From: Zetaproteobacteria bacterium CG_4_9_14_3_um_filter_54_145 | Lineage (GTDB): Bacteria > Pseudomonadota > Zetaproteobacteria > Mariprofundales > Mariprofundaceae | NCBI GenBank assembly: GCA_002791575.1 | Contig: PFXI01000051.1 | Span: 1-42,253 of the forward strand | Direction of reading: 5' to 3' | DNA: 42,253 bases | Shown here: positions 8,202 through 16,947 of the stretch, in pieces | Layout: each line of letters opens with the position of its first letter | Position numbering within the stretch: position 1 is the first letter of the stretch | Notes under the pieces: generated by a model | Told to the model about the DNA's origin: nothing | Databases searched by the model: none | The model's input: only the letters and a program-made list of their open reading frames with translations | Made by a program: the position numbers and the translations under genes

Positions 8202-8984
8202 TTAAACGCCGCTCAAGTGACGCAGAAAGAGGGGGAGCTGACCAGGCAGACTGGAGAAGGCATTGCTGATCAGATAAACAAATGCCGGCATACCCAGCGC
8301 AAATGTCAGCAGACCGAGCCCGACGGTGAGTGGAAAGCTGACAAAAAAGACCTGAATCTGGGGTACTGCACGCGACAACAGGCCGAGAGCCACATATATC
8401 AGCGTCATCAGTACCATAATCGGTGCTGCAACTTTCAATGCCAGAACAAACATCATGGCGGCGGCATCGGTCAGTGTGGTCAGGGCAGGGAAGTAGATGG
8501 GCTGATTAATGGGAAACAGGGTGAACGATTCGATCAGGGTGGCAATAAAGATATGGTGAGCTCCGGCGGAGATCCACAGCAACATGGCCAGGGTCACCGC
8601 AAATTGCGAGATGACCGACTGTTGCGAATGGGTGACCGGGTCAAATACATTGGCTACCGTCATGCCCATCTGGAAGCTGATCAGCTGACCGGCAAACTGT
8701 ATGGCGGCAAAAATTAACTGGGCGAACATGGCCATGGCTGCAGCAACGAGTATCTCATGGATGGCGACAGCGGCAAAGGCGACCGGAGTCAGTGGTATCA
8801 TTTCCACCTTGTCTGCGACCATTGGAAAGATAAGCACAGTCAGCAATACAATCAAACCGATCTTGACTTGCGAGGGAACCAGCTGATGTCCGATGACCGG
8901 TAACATCATGACCATGGCGCTGATACGTAACATCACCAGCAGGCCGATGATGATCTGCTCGATTTCAGGCCATGGCACATCCAT
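8202..8984 (-). CDS. fliR: FliR, flagellar export apparatus membrane protein
   Basis: The 260-residue product has about six transmembrane helices, with family landmarks VIGHQLVPSQVKIGLIVLLT, AGQLISFQMGMTVANVFDP and FPLTVGLGLLTFALGMP. FliR combines with FliP and FliQ into the helical export pore. The start chosen is MDVPWPEIEQ at 8984, because this matches the family N-terminus and sits 5 bp after the fliQ stop; a longer in-frame ORF up to 9059 would overlap fliQ by 70 bp and adds hydrophilic residues. Confidence 0.95.
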   Translation of the reverse strand: MDVPWPEIEQIIIGLLVMLRISAMVMMLPVIGHQLVPSQVKIGLIVLLTVLIFPMVADKVEMIPLTPVAFAAVAIHEILVAAAMAMFAQLIFAAIQFAGQLISFQMGMTVANVFDPVTHSQQSVISQFAVTLAMLLWISAGAHHIFIATLIESFTLFPINQPIYFPALTTLTDAAAMMFVLALKVAAPIMVLMTLIYVALGLLSRAVPQIQVFFVSFPLTVGLGLLTFALGMPAFVYLISNAFSSLPGQLPLFLRHLSGV

Positions 8985-8989
8985 CGGTG

Positions 8990-9259
8990 TTACCGGGTCA
9001 GAGTCGGAATCATTGAAAATATGTCGTGGGTGAATGCTATCATTTTTTCTGTCATCCACGGGGCGGCAAGAATCATGGCGACAAAGACAGCGATGATTTT
9101 GGGCACAAAAGTGAGCGTCATCTCCTGAATCTGGGTGACGGCCTGAAACAGGGAGATGGCGATGCCGACAACCAGCGCAACGCCCAGCATGGGTAGTGAA
9201 ATCATCAACACCAGCCTGAGTGCTTCACTGCCGATTTGAATAACGGAATCAGGATTCAT
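8990..9259 (-). CDS. fliQ: FliQ, flagellar export apparatus membrane protein
   Basis: Exactly 89 residues when started at MNPDSVIQIG (ATG 9257-9259), the normal FliQ size. Two transmembrane helices flank the conserved loop SLFQAVTQIQEMTLTFVPK. A longer ORF from 9304 adds 15 residues encoded by the sigma-54 consensus itself, so it is rejected. The upstream region lacks a clear Shine-Dalgarno. A perfect sigma-54 site ends 11 nt before the ATG, with a predicted transcription start at or within a base of the ATG, which raises the possibility of a leaderless message. Next genes are fliR and flhB. Confidence 0.95.
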   Translation of the reverse strand: MNPDSVIQIGSEALRLVLMISLPMLGVALVVGIAISLFQAVTQIQEMTLTFVPKIIAVFVAMILAAPWMTEKMIAFTHDIFSMIPTLTR

Positions 9260-9269
9260 ACCGTTATTC

Positions 9270-9286
9270 AGCAATCCCCGTGCCAA
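9270..9286 (-). promoter_or_regulatory. Perfect sigma-54 (-24/-12) promoter match before fliQ
   Basis: The minus strand reads TTGGCACG, GGGA, TTGCT, matching the consensus YTGGCACG-N4-TTGCW at every defined position. The C of the -12 element is at 9271, so the predicted start is about 9259, the A of the fliQ ATG. It lies in the 167-bp gap between the kinase gene and fliQ. Sigma-54 control is normal for polar flagellar genes, but whether this match is active is not shown by sequence alone. Confidence 0.65.
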
Positions 9287-9426
9287 TCCCCGGTTTACGC
9301 TCAAATCTAAACAGGTTACTGCATGGGAGGAGCAGCAACCAGGCAGGCGAGTGTTACAGCCGAGGGAGCAGAAACAGGTGGCGGAATGATTGTGCCCGGC
9401 TGCGGCTCATTCTACTGTGCAGCGGC

Positions 9427-12423
9427 TTACTCACTCAGGCACTGGCGCATGATCTGTTGCAGGGCTTCGGGGGTATATGGCTTCTGAATAAAGCCGGCCA
9501 GTATGCCGAAGGCGAACTGATCACCGGTTTCCGTTTCATTGTAGCCGCTTGAAAGAATGACTTTGACGTCCGGATTGATGCAGAGCAGTTCGGCCAGACA
9601 TGCTTTACCATCCATGATCGGCATGGTTAAGTCCAGCAGTACGGCCGCCACCTCCTGCCTGTGTCGGCGGTATAGCTCAACGGCTTCTTCACCGTTGGAC
9701 GCATTGATCGTGTCAAAGCCCATCTCTTCGAGCATGGCGCTGGCAACCTCACGGATGCTCTGTTCATCATCAACGACCAGCACCGTGCCACGCTCGAGCC
9801 AATGTTTGCCGCTATCCTGCCCCCCTTGATCAGGGACACATTGACTTGCGCTGACCGGCAGCAGGACTTTGAAGGTGGTGCCGCGGCCGGGCTCGCTGTA
9901 AACGCGGATGGTTCCATGATGACCGCGCACAATGCCCAGCATTGCACTCATGCCAAGCCCTCTGCCGGTGAATTTGGTGGTGAAAAACGGATCGAACATT
10001 TTTTCCATGGTCGCGGCATCCATACCGCAGCCGTTATCCGAGACCTCCATGTACACATATTCACCTTCATTCAGGGTTTCATTGTTTACCGTGCACTCCA
10101 GATAGGCGCGGTCGGCCTGCATGACCCCGGTGGCAAGTGTGATCATGCCGTTCTTATTGCCGATGGCCTCATTGGCGTTGGTAATCAGATTCAGGATAAC
10201 CTGCTGAATCTGGGCCGTGTCGGCATCGGTCATGGGCAGTGAGTCGCTCAGATCGTAACGGATCACCACATTCTTTTCGATGGAGACCTCCATCAGTCGG
10301 GTCATCTCCTCAATCAGGCTGCTCAGGTTGACCGGTTTGACAATAAAGCGACCTTTGCCTGCATAGGCCAGCATCTGTTTGCACAGGCCGGCTGCCAGCT
10401 GGCTTGATTCTTCAATGCGCGCCAGATAGGGCTTTGCCGGCGCCGTTTCTTCCATGTTGCGCTCAGCCATGGCTGCATTACCCATGATGGCGGTGAGCAG
10501 GTTATTGAAATCGTGTGCGATGCCGCCGGCCAGAATGCCGAGACTCTCCAGTCGCTGCGTATGCTCCAGTTGCTCGCTGTGCCTCTTTTCAGCGGTAATG
10601 TCTCGATCAATACAAACCTGGTGATGCACAACTCCCTGCTCATCCATGATCGGGGAGATACGCCGTGCCACCAGTGTTTTCTCTCCTGCTGGCGGGTGAA
10701 TCGTCATTTCGCCGGACCAGTTTTTTCCGCAACTAATGGTCGATATGATGTCGTGGTGGGTGGCATCACCGTTATGACCACCGCGCAGGCTGGCTGCAGA
10801 GGTGCCGACAAGCGCATCAATCGGTTTTTTGTACAGGGATGCTGCAGCAGGGTTGGTAAATGCGATCTGTCCCTGATTATCCAGAATCATAATGCTTTCA
10901 TTGCTGGCATGAATAGCCTGTTGTAACAGGGTTAACATCGATTCGGCCTGTTTGCGACGGGTAATATCGCGCGCCACCCCTTGCACGGCCACAGCCCTGC
11001 CAGCCTGCATCACCAGGCTGGAGTTGATTTCCAGCGTGTGTCGCTTGCCCTGCATGTCAATGGCGGTCAGCTCATAAACGGTGCTGCCTCCCTGATTGCA
11101 TTTTTGTGTCATCATGGCATGGGCTTTTGCGGCATCTTCAGCCACAATGATGTCGGCAATATTTCTGCCGATGATTTCACCGCCGTAGTTACGTGTGCAC
11201 GTTGCATTGGCAGTGGTGATGGTGCCGTCCAGATCATGGGCGTAAATCATGTCGGAGCTGTGCTCTACAATAGCGGCCAGTTCCAGTTCATGCTCAAGAC
11301 TGGCCTCCAGCTGTTCTTTTCTCCGGCAGCTCTCAATGGCGATGCTTGTCAGGCTGGCAACACTTTCTATCAGTTGAATATCTGCATCAGAAGGTTGACA
11401 GGGCTGGTGATAATAGATGGCGAAGGTGGCCAATACCTTGCCGTCGGCATCGCGAACAGGTTCAGACCAGCATGCCTGCAGACCAAAGGAGAGGGCAGCT
11501 TCACTGTATGCCGCCCACAGCGGGCTGGTGGCAATATCATCGACGATGACCCGCTCGTTGCGAAAGGCAGCAGTGCCACATGAGCCTGTTTGCGGACCGA
11601 TTTCAGCGCCGTCTATGGCCCTGTTCCATGCATCCGGCAGGCTGGGCGCGGCTCCCGCGCACAGATGCTTCTCCTGCGCATCAAGCAGCAATATCGAGGT
11701 CAGCATATCCGGGCGTTGTGCTTCCACACAGCCGGTAATGCTTGCCAGCAGTGTACGCAGGCTGCCATTGTGACGGGCGATGGCATCCAGTATCGAGCGC
11801 TGTAGCTCCAGTATTGTCTGTTGCGCTTTGCTGTTGCTTATCTCCTGCTGCAGGCGGGTGTTGTGTGCTGAGGCCATACGTAATAATTCGGTATTGCGAC
11901 GTGCGAAGATGGTGAGCCCCAGCATGAATAACAGATCGATGATGCCCAGTGTTACATAGATCTGGGATGCCTGAGCAAAGAACCAGACGCCAACCGGCAG
12001 CAGAACCGGTAACATGAATGCATAAAACAGCGGCATGCGGCCCGCGTAGGCATTGCTGCTGGCAGCAACGATACCAACAAGCATGAGGATCAGCAGCATC
12101 TGGTGGTGCGCATCCAGAGCGGGCAGGAACAGCGGCGCTGTCACTCCCCAGCACAGGCCGGCCGCAGCAGTGAGCGACCATTGCAGAGCGTTGTTGTGGC
12201 TCAGTGCCAGGCGAGGCAGCAGGGCAATCAGGCGCAGTGCGCTAATGGCAAAGAGGGTTGCCAGCCAGTAGCCGGGGTGAACGGGCAGTGGCTCAATCCA
12301 GATCGCAGTGGCAAGCAGGGCGGCAATCAGCATGGATATGGCGATAGAAGCAGACATCTGACGGTCGATGGTTGCCATCATATCCGGTTGTTCGCCTATG
12401 GGCATTATTTCGGTGTATCCCAT
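9427..12423 (-). CDS. Hybrid sensor histidine kinase (6 TM, GAF, two PAS, receiver)
   Basis: A 998-residue hybrid kinase. Six transmembrane helices lie at about 25-175, a coiled helix at 185-210, a GAF-like domain at 212-362 (TGSCGTAAFRNERVIVDDIA), PAS domains at about 380-490 and 498-612, then HisKA with H637 in GGIAHDFNNLL. HATPase motifs follow: N box near 741-755, DNGCG 796-800, GRGLGMS 820-826. A C-terminal receiver (about 880-996) has acidic pair DD 885-886, phospho-acceptor D931 and K951. AAGGAG precedes the ATG by 5 nt. It lies between fliP and fliQ, which are normally adjacent. The signal sensed and partner regulator are unknown; a role in motility is inferred only from position. Confidence 0.93.
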   Translation of the reverse strand: MGYTEIMPIGEQPDMMATIDRQMSASIAISMLIAALLATAIWIEPLPVHPGYWLATLFAISALRLIALLPRLALSHNNALQWSLTAAAGLCWGVTAPLFLPALDAHHQMLLILMLVGIVAASSNAYAGRMPLFYAFMLPVLLPVGVWFFAQASQIYVTLGIIDLLFMLGLTIFARRNTELLRMASAHNTRLQQEISNSKAQQTILELQRSILDAIARHNGSLRTLLASITGCVEAQRPDMLTSILLLDAQEKHLCAGAAPSLPDAWNRAIDGAEIGPQTGSCGTAAFRNERVIVDDIATSPLWAAYSEAALSFGLQACWSEPVRDADGKVLATFAIYYHQPCQPSDADIQLIESVASLTSIAIESCRRKEQLEASLEHELELAAIVEHSSDMIYAHDLDGTITTANATCTRNYGGEIIGRNIADIIVAEDAAKAHAMMTQKCNQGGSTVYELTAIDMQGKRHTLEINSSLVMQAGRAVAVQGVARDITRRKQAESMLTLLQQAIHASNESIMILDNQGQIAFTNPAAASLYKKPIDALVGTSAASLRGGHNGDATHHDIISTISCGKNWSGEMTIHPPAGEKTLVARRISPIMDEQGVVHHQVCIDRDITAEKRHSEQLEHTQRLESLGILAGGIAHDFNNLLTAIMGNAAMAERNMEETAPAKPYLARIEESSQLAAGLCKQMLAYAGKGRFIVKPVNLSSLIEEMTRLMEVSIEKNVVIRYDLSDSLPMTDADTAQIQQVILNLITNANEAIGNKNGMITLATGVMQADRAYLECTVNNETLNEGEYVYMEVSDNGCGMDAATMEKMFDPFFTTKFTGRGLGMSAMLGIVRGHHGTIRVYSEPGRGTTFKVLLPVSASQCVPDQGGQDSGKHWLERGTVLVVDDEQSIREVASAMLEEMGFDTINASNGEEAVELYRRHRQEVAAVLLDLTMPIMDGKACLAELLCINPDVKVILSSGYNETETGDQFAFGILAGFIQKPYTPEALQQIMRQCLSE

Positions 12424-12526
12424 GGGACTCCTTCAGATTATTTGATCCTGATTGGTGGTTTGCCAGTGTACTCTGCCTGGCGGGTTTGTTCCAGTTGATT
12501 GCATGCAGTGGTGCAGGAAAAACAGT

Positions 12527-13273
12527 TTACATACGGAAGCTGGCCAGCAGGTTCGCCGTGATCAAATGCCAGCCATCGACCAGCACGAACAGAATGATTT
12601 TCAGCGGTAGTGAAATCATGACCGGTGGCAGCATCATCATGCCCATACTCATCAGTACACTGGCGACGATCAGATCGAGAACGACAAAGGGGATATAGAT
12701 CAGAAAACCGATCTCAAAGGCAGTCCGCAGCTCGGAAATGACAAAGGAGGGGATCAGCACATGCATCGGCGTATCTTCAGCTTTGGCCGGTTTCTCCAGC
12801 TTTGCCGCACTGAGAAAGAGAATCAGATCATCTTCGCGCGTCTGCTTGAGCATGAAGTCGCGCAGTGGCGCAATGCCGCGCTCAAAGGCTACGGATTGAT
12901 TGATCTGCTCATTCAGGTAGGGCGTTAGCGCCTCGGTGTCAATTTTCTGCCATACCGGCATCATGACGAACATGGTCAGGAACAGGGAGAGGCCGATCAG
13001 AATCTGGTTGGGTGGCGCCTGCTGCGTACCCAGCGCCTGACGCAGGAAGGCAAAGACAATCAGGATGCGCGTGAAGGACGTCATCATCACCAGAATAGAG
13101 GGCGCCAGCGTCAGGATGGTCATCATGGCCAGAATCTTCAGGCCGTTAAACCATGCATCCGGATCGTCGCTCTCGCCAAGACTCATCGACAGGGTGGGGA
13201 TATCTGCAGCCTGAGCCAGATGCGGCAGCAGAAGGCCGGTCAGCATCAGTATCAGCAGTGCAAGCCGGCTCAT
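12527..13273 (-). CDS. fliP: FliP, flagellar export pore protein
   Basis: The 248-residue protein starts with a cleavable-type signal peptide (about 1-22, ending AQA) as usual for FliP. Conserved segments are MMTSFTRILIVFAFLRQALG, PPNQILIGLSLFLTMFVM, LIPSFVISELRTAFEIGF and VLMSMGMMMLPPVMISLPLK, with four transmembrane helices in total. Five FliP subunits build the core of the export pore with FliQ and FliR. It overlaps fliO by 4 nt. A 103-bp gap separates it from the downstream kinase. Confidence 0.97.
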   Translation of the reverse strand: MSRLALLILMLTGLLLPHLAQAADIPTLSMSLGESDDPDAWFNGLKILAMMTILTLAPSILVMMTSFTRILIVFAFLRQALGTQQAPPNQILIGLSLFLTMFVMMPVWQKIDTEALTPYLNEQINQSVAFERGIAPLRDFMLKQTREDDLILFLSAAKLEKPAKAEDTPMHVLIPSFVISELRTAFEIGFLIYIPFVVLDLIVASVLMSMGMMMLPPVMISLPLKIILFVLVDGWHLITANLLASFRM

Positions 13274-13566
13274 GATGGCATCTCCGTGGATTTATCTGTC
13301 GACTCGACCGGGCAGTGATCCGCGCGCAGCTGGGTGATGCCGCCCGGTGACATGGCAAGCAGGTATTGCCTGCCCTGATGTCTTATTTCAACGATGCTGT
13401 TGCGATTATCAATGTGAATTTTTTGCATGACGCGAAAATCGGCCGGACTGCCGGCTTGCCCGCCCTGCATGCGCCGCATGCCCCAGACAAGCAAGGCAAA
13501 CAGGCCGAGCACGAAGGCCAAACCAAGCAGGGACTGCAGCACCATGGCTAACATACCTTGTTCCAT
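13270..13566 (-). CDS. fliO: FliO, flagellar export assembly protein
   Basis: A 98-residue protein with one N-terminal transmembrane helix (about residues 8-28, LQSLLGLAFVLGLFALLVWG) and a cytoplasmic FliO/MopB-like domain (RVMQKIHIDNRNSIVEIRHQGRQYLLAM as landmarks). FliO stabilises FliP during pore assembly. It lies in the standard place between fliN and fliP, 6 bp after fliN and overlapping fliP by ATGA. Confidence 0.9.
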   Translation of the reverse strand: MEQGMLAMVLQSLLGLAFVLGLFALLVWGMRRMQGGQAGSPADFRVMQKIHIDNRNSIVEIRHQGRQYLLAMSPGGITQLRADHCPVESTDKSTEMPS

Positions 13567-13572
13567 CGGTAC

Positions 13573-13866
13573 TCAGGAGAGGCTGCTGATACGGGCCGAA
13601 GCCGGTACGATTTCCGTGATGCGGACACCCAGTTTGTCACCGGTAGAGACCACTTCACCCTTGGCAAAAATACTGCCGTTAGCGAGAATCTGTACTTCGG
13701 CGTTGGCTTCCTTGTTCATCTCAATGACCATGCCTCGATTCAGGCGTGCAATCATATGCAAGGGGAGTTTGATCCGTCCTAGTTCCACGCTGATCTCCAG
13801 CGGTACATGCATAATGGCCTCGAGATTGGCTGATTGTGAATGGTCTGTGGTTGTTTCGTTGCTCAT
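13573..13866 (-). CDS. fliN: FliN, flagellar motor switch protein
   Basis: A 97-residue SpoA-domain protein: VPLEISVELGRIKLPL, then NRGMVIEMNKEANAEVQILANG and FAKGEVVSTGDKLGVRITEIV. It lacks the long N-terminal extension of enteric FliN. FliN forms the bottom of the C-ring with FliM and docks FliH during export. Start ATG overlaps the fliM TGA by one base. Confidence 0.95.
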   Translation of the reverse strand: MSNETTTDHSQSANLEAIMHVPLEISVELGRIKLPLHMIARLNRGMVIEMNKEANAEVQILANGSIFAKGEVVSTGDKLGVRITEIVPASARISSLS

Positions 13867-14855
13867 CAGATGCCTCCGGGTTGTGCAGGTTCGATAATTT
13901 CAGCTGCCAGATGACCATCTTTTTCACCTGGTCTGGCCTGAAACAGCGGGATCTCATCGATCCACAGTGAACAGGGGTCATTGGCGCGTGTGCTCAGGGG
14001 TAAAAAATCACCCGGTTTCATTTCGAGAAATGCACCGATATTAATCTGGCAGCGACCCAGCTCGAAACGCAGTGCTGCCGGTGTTTTGGATAGCTGCTGG
14101 ATAAGGCTGTCCGTCCACTCAGAGTCGTTGTCTACTGTGTCATCAGTGACGGTAACGCGCAGAACATCCAGCATAGGTTCCAGAAAGGGGCGGGGATAAT
14201 AGATGCCCATCTGACCTTCCAGATCCTCGCTCAGTTTGATATCAAAAAAGGTCGAAAAGCAGTGCTCCATGGCACTGGTTACGGCCAGAAATTGCGGGTC
14301 GTAATCCAGCTTGTAGAGCTCGAACTCAATCGGAAATACTGGCCGCCATAGCTCGCCCAGGGTTTTGATCAATTTGTCTGCAATGCGTTCGGACAGACGT
14401 AACTCAACTGCCGAGAGTGTCTGTGGACTATCGCTGGCTTCGCCAGTGCCTCCGAGCATGGCATCAACAAAGGCCACAATCAGCGCGGTGTCGAAGCTGA
14501 CAAGCATGCGCCCGTAGCTGTCGGCTTCGAATACAAAATAGACCTGCGGTGTATCTACGGCGATGATATCTTTATAGAACAGGCTTTCCATGCTGCTGAC
14601 CTGCAGGGAAATATCCCGTTTGAACAGCTCGTTCCACTGTTCATCCAGCATTTCAACCAGCCTCTCCTGTAGATTGACGAACATAGGATAGCGTTGCGGT
14701 GTATCCTCATCGCCGGCGTCGAAACGATAGGGTTTGACATGCTCAGGTTGCTTTACCGGTGGCAGCGAGGCAAATATGGCCTCGGTCTGCTCGGCCGGTG
14801 CCACTTCCGCCATCAGTGCTTCTATCTCTTCGGGTGCCAGTATCGGTTCGCTCAT
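13866..14855 (-). CDS. fliM: FliM, flagellar motor switch protein
   Basis: The 329-residue protein has the N-terminal CheY-P-binding helix (APEEIEALM, residues 7-15), a CheC-like middle domain (about 45-230, with GRMLVSFDTALIVAFVDAMLGG) and a C-terminal SpoA domain (about 245-320). It receives CheY-P and reverses the motor. Length and order are typical; it is followed by fliN with a 1-nt overlap and starts 14 bp after fliL. Confidence 0.96.
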   Translation of the reverse strand: MSEPILAPEEIEALMAEVAPAEQTEAIFASLPPVKQPEHVKPYRFDAGDEDTPQRYPMFVNLQERLVEMLDEQWNELFKRDISLQVSSMESLFYKDIIAVDTPQVYFVFEADSYGRMLVSFDTALIVAFVDAMLGGTGEASDSPQTLSAVELRLSERIADKLIKTLGELWRPVFPIEFELYKLDYDPQFLAVTSAMEHCFSTFFDIKLSEDLEGQMGIYYPRPFLEPMLDVLRVTVTDDTVDNDSEWTDSLIQQLSKTPAALRFELGRCQINIGAFLEMKPGDFLPLSTRANDPCSLWIDEIPLFQARPGEKDGHLAAEIIEPAQPGGI

Positions 14856-14869
14856 CGTTTGCTCCGTAG

Positions 14870-15385
14870 CTACTGGGATACAAAGTCCGTAAAATAGAGG
14901 TTCTTAATCGGTTTTCCTCCGATAATACGGTTGAGCCTGTACACCATATCTTCTTTCAGAGCGTATTTTCCCTGTGGCGTGCGAATATCAGCAAATGTCT
15001 TGCTGGCCAGCAGCGTGATAATCAGATCATTCACCTTGACCATATTCTCGGTTACCTTGGCCTGAGCCTCTTCGCTGCGCACTTCCAGTTTGATTTTTGC
15101 GCGCAGAAAACGACTCTCTTCGACATCGGCCAGATTGACGGTGATATCGTCGATATCCATCATGATCGGTGGTCCGGTCTCTTCATCCTCGGCTTCCGGG
15201 ATGGTTGTGGCATCGGTTTGCGTGACAGCAGCTTTATCCGTGGTTGTCGACGACTGCTCCATATTGAGCAGTTTCCAGGCTACAAAACCACCAACGGCCA
15301 ATACAAGTACAAGCAGTACCAGATTAATAATCGGTAGCAGGCCGCCGGAAGACTTCTCTTTTACTTCTTTCTCTGCATCAGCCAT
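14870..15385 (-). CDS. fliL: FliL, stator-associated basal body protein
   Basis: A 171-residue single-pass protein: short cytoplasmic head, transmembrane helix at about 15-36 (LPIINLVLLVLVLAVGGFVAW), an acidic Thr-rich linker, then the periplasmic FliL domain (about 70-171, FLRAKIKLEVRSEEAQAKV). FliL forms rings round stator units and affects torque. GAGGAG precedes the ATG. It follows the second motB by 69 bp, which fits a stator-related function. Confidence 0.93.
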   Translation of the reverse strand: MADAEKEVKEKSSGGLLPIINLVLLVLVLAVGGFVAWKLLNMEQSSTTTDKAAVTQTDATTIPEAEDEETGPPIMMDIDDITVNLADVEESRFLRAKIKLEVRSEEAQAKVTENMVKVNDLIITLLASKTFADIRTPQGKYALKEDMVYRLNRIIGGKPIKNLYFTDFVSQ

Positions 15386-15454
15386 CTCTATTCTCCTCGT
15401 CTGTCTGTTAAACTTATCTGTTCGGGCCCCGTCATCTGCTGAATCTGATGGCGT

Positions 15455-16153
15455 TTACTTGTAGACCATGATCTCTACCCGTCGGTTCTTGCTGCGCCCG
15501 AACGGTGTGGCTTCGGTAGAAATGGGCTGGGAGGGGCCATAGCCTGCCAGCGATAACCGGGCAGGGCTGACGCCCTCATCTTCGAGTATATGCAAGACTG
15601 ATGCCGCTCTGGCCAGAGAGAGGCTCCATGGGTCATCAAAGGCACTGTTATCCATGTCCAAATTGGCATTGGTATGGCCCTGTACACGAATATTGCCCGG
15701 TGACATGGCCAGCATCTGGGCGAGTCTCGTCAGTGCTTTGACGCTATCCGGTTTCAGTGTCGCACTGCCTTCATCAAACAGAATGGCATCGGGGATGCGC
15801 AGATAGAGGCGGTCATTGACGATGACACCCCTCACTTTGTGATCCAGTACGCTGTTTCTCATGATTGCCCGACTGTTCTGGCGCATAGCCAGCATCAACT
15901 CGCGCGGTGAGACCATTTTTTGCATCTGCATGGGTGGAATGATCTGCAGTTCGGTTTTGTCGCCGGAGTTGAGGACGGATACCGCCTTGCGGAATGATGA
16001 TTCGACATCGGATAGTCCGGTTTTGTCCATTGTGGACATCGAAATCAGCAGAATGAAAAAGGTGAGCATCAGGCTGACCAGATCGGCAAAGGTGGTCATC
16101 CATGCTTCGGTGTTCGGCGCGTACTCAACGGGCCATTTTTTCTTTTTGGCCAT
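15455..16153 (-). CDS. motB: MotB/PomB-type stator protein, second paralogue (canonical Asp)
   Basis: A 232-residue MotB-family protein. The transmembrane helix (residues 18-38, TTFADLVSLMLTFFILL) carries the expected ion-binding aspartate D24. The C-terminal OmpA-like domain (about 115-230) ends in NRRVEIMV. In the peptidoglycan-binding motif the usual GHTD reads GHTN. Its start overlaps the stop of the first motB as TAATG. With MotA it would form the ion-driven stator. The ADLVSLMLTFFILL helix looks more like sodium-type PomB than enteric MotB, but the coupling ion cannot be decided from this. Confidence 0.9.
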   Translation of the reverse strand: MAKKKKWPVEYAPNTEAWMTTFADLVSLMLTFFILLISMSTMDKTGLSDVESSFRKAVSVLNSGDKTELQIIPPMQMQKMVSPRELMLAMRQNSRAIMRNSVLDHKVRGVIVNDRLYLRIPDAILFDEGSATLKPDSVKALTRLAQMLAMSPGNIRVQGHTNANLDMDNSAFDDPWSLSLARAASVLHILEDEGVSPARLSLAGYGPSQPISTEATPFGRSKNRRVEIMVYK

Positions 16154-16926
16154 TACATCTTCCCCGGTTGTGAGACTACCGAGTGTTGCAGTTGCTGCTG
16201 AGGGCCTTTGTTTTCATGATTGACCTTATCGGTAACCGGACGGAATTTCAGTGTGATGTCGACGCGGCGTGAAAGTTCTTCATGACCCTTGACCGGGTGC
16301 AGGTCCCCCATGCCGGCAGTAATCATGCGGCCTCTGGGGACACCTCTCTCTTCCAGAGCATGAAAGACAGTCATGGCACGTGCAGCAGAGAGTTCCCAGT
16401 TGGATGCATATTCACTGCCGCGGGTCGGTGTCGCATCGGTGTGGCCTTCGATCTGGATCTCTATGATTTCCGGTTTCAGAAAGGTGATGGCGAGTTTGTC
16501 GATAAAGGCGAGCGCCTCGGGTGAGAGGTCTACATGGCCGCTGGCAAAGGCGATATGATCCGGGAAGCGGATAAGCAGGGTCTCCTTATCCAGCGGCATC
16601 ACGTGTATGGCGTCACCTTTACCCAGCTCCTTGGCCGCATCTGTCAATTCCTTGGCGGTTCGTTTTGGCGCAGTTGACCCGTCGACAACGGAGCGTGCCG
16701 GCAGGGCGGGGCCGTCACCTTTGGCAAGGTTCGCGCCGCGGGGCATGGGATTGAATGTGCCTGCCAATGAGCCGATAGCGGCCAGACGTTTGTCATCGAC
16801 AATGACGGCATAGGAGGTCAGCAGAATGAAAAAGGCCAGCATCTGCATCATCAACTCGAGAAACAGGGCTGCTCCAGGATCCGAAGGGAACGGGAGTGGT
16901 GCAGGTTTTTTATCGCGCTTGGCCAT
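16153..16926 (-). CDS. MotB-like stator protein, first paralogue (Glu at ion site)
   Basis: A 257-residue MotB-family protein with one transmembrane helix (about 19-40, LFLELMMQMLAFFILLTS) and a C-terminal OmpA-like domain that has an intact GHTDATP motif and SRRVDITL. The helix aligns without gaps to the second paralogue, and the ion-binding Asp is replaced by Glu at residue 24. The codon is GAG, and the aromatic W before it is also lost. A 27-residue polar tail extends beyond the OmpA domain. It sits between motA and the canonical motB. It may form heteromeric stators or serve as an accessory; function is not established. Confidence 0.85.
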   Translation of the reverse strand: MAKRDKKPAPLPFPSDPGAALFLELMMQMLAFFILLTSYAVIVDDKRLAAIGSLAGTFNPMPRGANLAKGDGPALPARSVVDGSTAPKRTAKELTDAAKELGKGDAIHVMPLDKETLLIRFPDHIAFASGHVDLSPEALAFIDKLAITFLKPEIIEIQIEGHTDATPTRGSEYASNWELSAARAMTVFHALEERGVPRGRMITAGMGDLHPVKGHEELSRRVDITLKFRPVTDKVNHENKGPQQQLQHSVVSQPGKM

Positions 16927-16947
16927 GTCGCTTACCAGTCAGAGAGC

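Noticed and set aside
9259-9304. Longer fliQ start at 9304
   Set aside because: The extra 15 residues are encoded by the sigma-54 consensus and its neighbouring repeat and do not match the FliQ family N-terminus.
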